Shown: in pieces, positions 5,340 to 8,904 of the stretch | Numbering within the stretch: the first letter of the stretch is position 1 | Layout: the number at the start of each line of letters is the position of its first letter | Source of the DNA: an uncultured Spirochaetaceae bacterium | GTDB lineage: Bacteria > Spirochaetota > Spirochaetia > SZUA-6 > Bin103 | Direction: 5' to 3' | Assembly (NCBI GenBank): GCA_913043885.1 | Contig: CAJWOB010000082.1 | Span: 1 to 8,904 of the forward strand | DNA: 8,904 nt | Translations under genes and position numbers: made by a program | The notes under the pieces: generated by a model | What the model was told of the DNA's origin: nothing | What the model saw: only the letters and a program-made list of their open reading frames with translations | Databases searched by the model: none

Positions 5340-6524
5340 GTGACCGTTCTCCAGCGCGCCCAACAGGCGCTCCGCGACGAGGGGCGTGACGGCTGGCTAG
5401 TCTACAACGTCTATCACCGTGACCACGTGGCCGACCGTCTGTTCGGCGTGTCTGAGGGCTCGCGCAACACCCGACCGTGGCTGGGATGGATCCCCGCCAA
5501 CGGGGAGCCGCAAGGGCTGGTGCACGGCATCGAGGCGGGTGCGCTGGGTAGTGGGCTGCCGATACGCACCTACACCGGCGCCAGTGAGCTCGCGGCGGCG
5601 GTCGCCACGTGGCTGGGCGAGGTTTCCAGCTACGCCCTCAACTACAGCGCGATACCTCCGCTCTCGGTAATCGACCACGCCACCGTCGAGTGGCTGCGGC
5701 GGCTTGCGCCGCGCGCCAGCCAGCACTCGGCCGACACGCTGGTGCAGCGCACGCTGGCCAGCCTCGACGACGCCGCGATCGCCTCGCACCGAGCGGCGGC
5801 CGACCATCTCTATCAAATCGTCGAGGCAGTGTGGCGACAGCTCGGTGAGCGGCTGGCCAGTGGCACCGCTGCCGGCGAAGGGGATGTGCAGCGATGGATT
5901 CTCGATGCCCTCGATGAGCGCAGCTTGGCCACCGACCATGCCCCCATCGTGGCGGTGGGTGAGCACACCTCCGACCCCCACTACGAGCCCGTCGGAGAGG
6001 GCGCGGCGATTCGCTCCGACCAGGTACTCCAGCTCGACCTGTGGGCGAAAGAGCGCCACGACGACGCGGTGTATGCCGACATCTCGTGGGTGGGCTTCAC
6101 CGGCACCCAGCCGCCGCCGGAGGTGCGCTCGGCGTTCGACGCCGTCGTCGCGGCCCGAGACGAGGTGGTCGCCGCCGCCGCCGCTGCGCTGGCGGGCGGC
6201 CGCCGCCCGTCGGGTGCGGAGCTGGATGCATGTGCCCGCGTAACGGTCAGCGACCGTGGGCTGGGCGGCCATCTGCGCCACCGCACCGGACACGCCATCG
6301 ACCGACTTCTGCACGGGATAGGCGTCAATCTGGACGGCTATGAGTTCCCCGACGACCGCACCCTGCTGGACGGATCCTGCTTCTCGATCGAACCAGGGGT
6401 GTACGGCGTCCCGCTCGCGCAGGGCGGCACGTTTGGCGTTCGTACCGAGATCGACGCCTACGTTGCCGGCGGCAGCTTGGTGGTTTCGGGCGGGCATCGT
6501 CAGTCGGAGCCGCTCATCCTGTGA
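5340..6524 (+). CDS. M24 family metallopeptidase-like protein (Xaa-Pro peptidase type)
   Basis: This 394-residue cytoplasmic protein has the two-domain layout of proline peptidases: an N-terminal creatinase-like domain (about 1-150) and a C-terminal pita-bread domain (about 150-394). The five expected metal ligands can be proposed: D233 in L-Q-L-D-L-W, D247 in Y-A-D-I-S-W, H318 in T-G-H-A-I, E351 in S-I-E-P-G-V, and E370 in V-R-T-E-I. The D-to-D spacing is 14 rather than the usual 11 or so, caused by a short polar insertion (residues about 236-242). It probably cleaves or once cleaved Xaa-Pro peptides; substrate is unknown. The start is a GTG at 5340 with no clear ribosome binding site. The stop overlaps the next start by four bases (GTGA), so NrnA is probably translationally coupled. 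Confidence 0.88.
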   Translation: MTVLQRAQQALRDEGRDGWLVYNVYHRDHVADRLFGVSEGSRNTRPWLGWIPANGEPQGLVHGIEAGALGSGLPIRTYTGASELAAAVATWLGEVSSYALNYSAIPPLSVIDHATVEWLRRLAPRASQHSADTLVQRTLASLDDAAIASHRAAADHLYQIVEAVWRQLGERLASGTAAGEGDVQRWILDALDERSLATDHAPIVAVGEHTSDPHYEPVGEGAAIRSDQVLQLDLWAKERHDDAVYADISWVGFTGTQPPPEVRSAFDAVVAARDEVVAAAAAALAGGRRPSGAELDACARVTVSDRGLGGHLRHRTGHAIDRLLHGIGVNLDGYEFPDDRTLLDGSCFSIEPGVYGVPLAQGGTFGVRTEIDAYVAGGSLVVSGGHRQSEPLIL

Positions 6525-7534
6525 CCGACATCGCGATCCCCAACGACGTCGCCGAGTTCCTGACCACCGGCCACAGCTTCGTCGTCGTCGGCCACGAGGA
6601 GCCGGACGGCGACTGTGTGGCCTCGCAACTCGCCCTGGCCAGCTACCTGCGGCGCCGCGGCGCGAGCAGCTACCTGTGCTCGGTGGGGCCCTTCAATCGA
6701 CCGGAGATCGCCGAGTATGGCGACCAGTTCAGCGCGACCATCCCGCAGCAAGCGTTGGACGAGAAGGCGGCGGCGGTCGTGCTCGATTGCTCCACCTCCG
6801 AGCGTACCGGCGCCCTCGGTGGCGCAATCGCGTCATTACCGACGCTGGTAATCGACCACCACTCGTCCGGCTCGGCGTTCGGCGATCTCCGCTTCGTCCG
6901 GCCCGAAGCGCCGTCGACGGCGCTCTTGGTGCAGCTGATCATCGAGCGGGAAGATCGCCTGACCGCCAGCGAAGCGCGACTGCTGATGTTCGGCATGTGT
7001 ACCGACACCGGCTTCTTCCGTCATCTCGACGACACGTCGGCGGCGGTGTTCGCCGCCACGTCACGGCTGGTAGCTGCCGGCGCCAATCCGCGCGCCACCT
7101 ACGAGCGAATCTACGGCAACCGCAGCTTCGAGCGTCGCAAGCTCCTCGGGAGACAACTCGAACGCGCGGAATGGCTCGCACCCGGGGTCCTCTACACCCA
7201 CCAGACGGTGGCTGACCTCGACGCACTGCCGGAGCCGGCGCGTGGCGACGACGACCTCTATATGCTGCTGCGCGCCGTTGCCGGCGCCGAGGTGGTGGCG
7301 TTCGCCCGAGAGGAGCGAAGCGGTGGCTGTTCCGTGAGCCTGCGCTCCTCGGAGTCCGTCGACGTCGGTGCGATTGCGCTGCAGCTGGGTGGTGGAGGCC
7401 ACCGCCAGGCAGCTGGGTTCAGCTGGTCGGGCTCGCTGGCCGCGATTCGGTCCGAGCTCGGCCAGCGACTGCCCGCGGCGGTTCCGATCGCAGCCGCACC
7501 CGGACCACTCGACTCGAGCAGCGCCCCCGGCTGA
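6521..7534 (+). CDS. nrnA: DHH/DHHA1 phosphoesterase, NrnA-like nanoRNase / pAp phosphatase
   Basis: Proteins of this family degrade very short RNAs (nanoRNAs) and in several species also remove the 3' phosphate from pAp; some relatives act on cyclic dinucleotide products. The 337-residue length fits. DHH-domain motifs are H25-E-E-P-D-G-D31, L88-D-C90, D112-H-H114 and T161-D-T-G164 before F-F-R-H, giving the two-metal Mn site. The DHHA1 domain (about 215-315) ends in G290-G-G-G-H294 followed by R-Q-A-A-G-F, the substrate-binding loop. The C-terminal 20 residues are Ala- and Pro-rich and extend beyond the family core. The start is the GTG at 6521 overlapping the M24 stop. No membrane or PAS segment is present, so it is NrnA-like rather than GdpP-like. 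The exact substrate is inferred. Confidence 0.9.
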   Translation: MTDIAIPNDVAEFLTTGHSFVVVGHEEPDGDCVASQLALASYLRRRGASSYLCSVGPFNRPEIAEYGDQFSATIPQQALDEKAAAVVLDCSTSERTGALGGAIASLPTLVIDHHSSGSAFGDLRFVRPEAPSTALLVQLIIEREDRLTASEARLLMFGMCTDTGFFRHLDDTSAAVFAATSRLVAAGANPRATYERIYGNRSFERRKLLGRQLERAEWLAPGVLYTHQTVADLDALPEPARGDDDLYMLLRAVAGAEVVAFAREERSGGCSVSLRSSESVDVGAIALQLGGGGHRQAAGFSWSGSLAAIRSELGQRLPAAVPIAAAPGPLDSSSAPG

Positions 7535-7640
7535 CCCGCCACCGCACCGGCGGTACCGGCCAATACGGGCGGCGTTATGTAAACCAGCGTAAATCCCCCC
7601 ACCAGCGCTGCCGCCCTATCGTCAGCTGGACGTGGTTGCC
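7535..7640. other. Intergenic region upstream of the sigma-54 promoter
   Basis: This stretch has no plausible gene. It begins with ccgcc (7536-7540) facing ggcgg (7549-7553), a GC hairpin with an 8-base loop but no T-run, so at best a weak terminator for nrnA. GTAAA is repeated at 7579-7583 and 7589-7593, one helical turn apart, and short palindromes CAGCGCTG (7603-7610) and CAGCTG (7623-7628) follow. Enhancer sites for a sigma-54 activator would be expected here or further upstream, but none can be assigned. Confidence 0.4.
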
Positions 7641-7655
7641 TGGCACGCCTCTTGC
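7641..7655 (+). promoter_or_regulatory. Sigma-54 (RpoN) -24/-12 promoter
   Basis: TGGCACG (7641-7647), four bases, then TTGC (7652-7655) matches the sigma-54 consensus at every conserved position, with the GG and GC elements correctly spaced. It lies in a gap between genes and points at the downstream sigma-like gene. Taking the C at 7655 as -12 puts +1 at 7667. Transcription would need RpoN and an AAA+ activator, neither encoded in this window. Confidence 0.8.
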
Positions 7656-7666
7656 GTAGCGGTCGC

Positions 7667-8662
7667 ATGACCGTTCACCAAGTGGATCGCCCCTCCTTCG
7701 CCCTTACCGACCGTGTGCTCGCACACCAGCGCACTGGCTCGTGTGCCGCCGCGCTACTCCGAGAGATCTCCATTTACGTGTATCAATACCCGCGGCGCAA
7801 GTATCCATCCCTGGATGAGGACGCTGGCGGCGAGTTCTTCCTCTTTGTCGAGTCGAAGCTCCCTCGCCTGCTTGCCCGCTTCCGCGACTGCGGTAAACCG
7901 TTCGAACACTACCTGAATTCAGTTCTCAGCTGGCAGCTGAAGTCCTTCCTCCTCCGCCGCCAGCACAGCGAGATGGCATGGCGGCTGGGGGTGTCCTGCC
8001 CGCGATGGTGCGACGCCGCCAGCGGCTACTCCGATGGCGTCGACTGGGTGGAACAGGACGACTGCGCGGAACGCGGCCTCCGTGGGGAACACGCTCGCTC
8101 CCCGCAACATGCCGGGTCAGGCGAGGGCGCGACCGGCGCCCCCATCGTTGCTCTGCCGCACCCGCCGGCAGCCGGCTTGCCGACCGATGCAGATGCTTGG
8201 CGGCTGCTGTTCGCCCTGCTGAAGGCAAGCGACCGGCTCCCGCCGGCTGCAACGGCCGCAGCTCTCGAGCAGATCCAGTGCAGCAAGCTCTGGTTCGATC
8301 AGGTGGTGCAACGCCTGAGTGACATGCGTGCCAGCGCGCAGGCACGCCTGGAGAAACTGCGAAAACGCCGCAATCGAGCGTTTGCGTCGCTGGCAATGGC
8401 CGAGGAGGCGCTCCGGACTGAGCACACGCCCTCCCGTTACGAGCAACTGCGGGCGCGCATCAGCAGGCTCCGCACCACCTTGAAAACCGCCCAGGAGGAG
8501 ATGGCGAAGGTCCGCCTGGCCCCGACCAACCGCGAGATTGCCGCCGCACTCGGAATCCCCAAGGGCACCGTCGACACCGGGCTGTTCTGGTTGAAGCGCC
8601 AGAGCAGCCGCCGCTACGCTGCGCTCGGTGCGCCTGATCCTGGCCAGCGGCAACCAGCATAA
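7667..8662 (+). CDS. Divergent sigma-70-like regulator with a long coiled-coil insert
   Basis: The 331-residue protein resembles sigma factors only at its two ends. Residues about 28-97 look like sigma region 2: R-R-K-Y-P, an E-F-F-L-F-V segment, L-P-R-L-L-A-R-F-R, then G-K-P-F-E-H-Y-L and W-Q-L-K-S-F-L-L-R-R. Residues about 286-312 form a region-4-like helix-turn-helix: T-N-R-E-I-A-A-A-L-G-I-P-K-G-T-V, then L-K-R. Between them lie a low-complexity Gly/Ala/Pro part (about 135-190) and a charged helical, probably coiled-coil stretch (about 210-283). Standard ECF factors have about 60 residues or fewer between these regions. The ATG at 7667 coincides with the predicted +1 of the sigma-54 promoter and has no clear ribosome binding site; the TTG at 7652 is part of that promoter and is rejected. 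It overlaps rdgB by 35 bases. It may be a true alternative sigma factor or a derived DNA-binding regulator. Confidence 0.75.
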   Translation: MTVHQVDRPSFALTDRVLAHQRTGSCAAALLREISIYVYQYPRRKYPSLDEDAGGEFFLFVESKLPRLLARFRDCGKPFEHYLNSVLSWQLKSFLLRRQHSEMAWRLGVSCPRWCDAASGYSDGVDWVEQDDCAERGLRGEHARSPQHAGSGEGATGAPIVALPHPPAAGLPTDADAWRLLFALLKASDRLPPAATAAALEQIQCSKLWFDQVVQRLSDMRASAQARLEKLRKRRNRAFASLAMAEEALRTEHTPSRYEQLRARISRLRTTLKTAQEEMAKVRLAPTNREIAAALGIPKGTVDTGLFWLKRQSSRRYAALGAPDPGQRQPA

Positions 8663-8904
8663 GGTCGCGGAGTTCCGGCGCCTGCTCGCCGCCGCCGCGC
8701 CCGCGGTCGAGCTACTCTCGGTAACGGACGTCGGCGCCCGGATCTCCTTTGACGAGGGCGACGACAGCTACCTCAGCAACGCCATGGGCAAAGCGACGAG
8801 TGTCTACCAGGCGGTTCGCCAGCCGGTGATCGCCGACGACTCCGGGCTAGAGGTGGACGCCCTCGGTGGCGCGCCGGGCGTCCTGTCTGCCCGGTACGGC
8901 CCGC
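8628..8904 (+). CDS. rdgB: XTP/dITP pyrophosphatase (RdgB/HAM1 family), 3' end outside window
   Basis: This enzyme hydrolyses dITP, ITP and XTP to the monophosphates and so keeps deaminated purines out of DNA and RNA. The first 92 codons are present. The nucleotide-binding loop is S7-G-N-Q-H-K12 (Thr is more usual than Ser at the first position). It is followed by Y48-L-S-N-A near 48-52 with K55, and the signature A-D70-D71-S-G-L-E-V-D-A-L-G-G-A-P-G with S-A-R-Y at 87-90. The GTG at 8628 is the only start that gives the standard family N-terminus, although no ribosome binding site precedes it. It lies inside the end of the sigma-like gene, so translation is probably coupled and the gene may share the sigma-54 promoter. 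Confidence 0.93.
   Translation, partial: MRLILASGNQHKVAEFRRLLAAAAPAVELLSVTDVGARISFDEGDDSYLSNAMGKATSVYQAVRQPVIADDSGLEVDALGGAPGVLSARYGP

Noticed and set aside
5397..6497. Long minus-strand open frame (366 codons) opposite the M24 gene
   Set aside because: It is fully antisense to a gene with intact family motifs and shows no domain of its own.
6340..7215. Plus-strand open frame (291 codons) across the M24/NrnA junction
   Set aside because: It lies in another frame over the well-supported M24 and NrnA genes; its translation is Arg- and Ser-rich without motifs.
7536..7572. Intrinsic terminator after NrnA
   Set aside because: GC-rich arms can pair in more than one way but no T-run follows, so I do not call a terminator.

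Overview
The window looks like a high-GC spirochaete (Spirochaetaceae-like) chromosome in which an accessory island has entered at a tRNA gene. Three things suggest a spirochaete: a lipoprotein with an InlB-type B-repeat of the kind common in free-living spirochaetes, a small secreted protein and a sigma-like protein that both resemble spirochaete conserved hypotheticals, and a GC-rich core coding style. This assignment is inference from recognition; no 16S or ribosomal protein is present.

Left part, about 1-3650, all on the minus strand: reading away from a tRNA-Leu(GAG) come a tyrosine recombinase (2417-3580), two small unrecognised ORFs (2074-2427 and 1596-2096), a gap of about 240 bases with a promoter, and a large lipoprotein gene (1357 down to base 1, running off the window). 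The lipoprotein joins a lipobox, one InlB B-repeat and tandem PPC-like repeats. Its base composition is visibly less GC-rich than the right-hand genes. Together these look like the integrase end of a genomic island inserted at the 3' end of the tRNA-Leu gene. The far attachment site is not in the window.

Right part, 3735-8904, all on the plus strand and probably core: ornithine carbamoyltransferase (3873-4826) stands alone. It is followed by a tight three-gene group with its own sigma-70-type promoter: a small secreted protein (4878-5324), an M24 metallopeptidase-like protein (5340-6524) and an NrnA-like DHH/DHHA1 phosphoesterase (6521-7534, overlapping its neighbour by 4 bases).

A 132-base gap then holds a near-perfect sigma-54 (-24/-12) promoter. 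Its predicted +1 falls on the A of the ATG of a divergent sigma-factor-like gene (7667-8662), which overlaps the start of rdgB (8628 to the window end, partial). The most interesting region is 7640-8660: an apparent sigma-54-dependent, possibly leaderless gene for an unusual split sigma-70-like protein, coupled to a nucleotide-pool sanitising enzyme.
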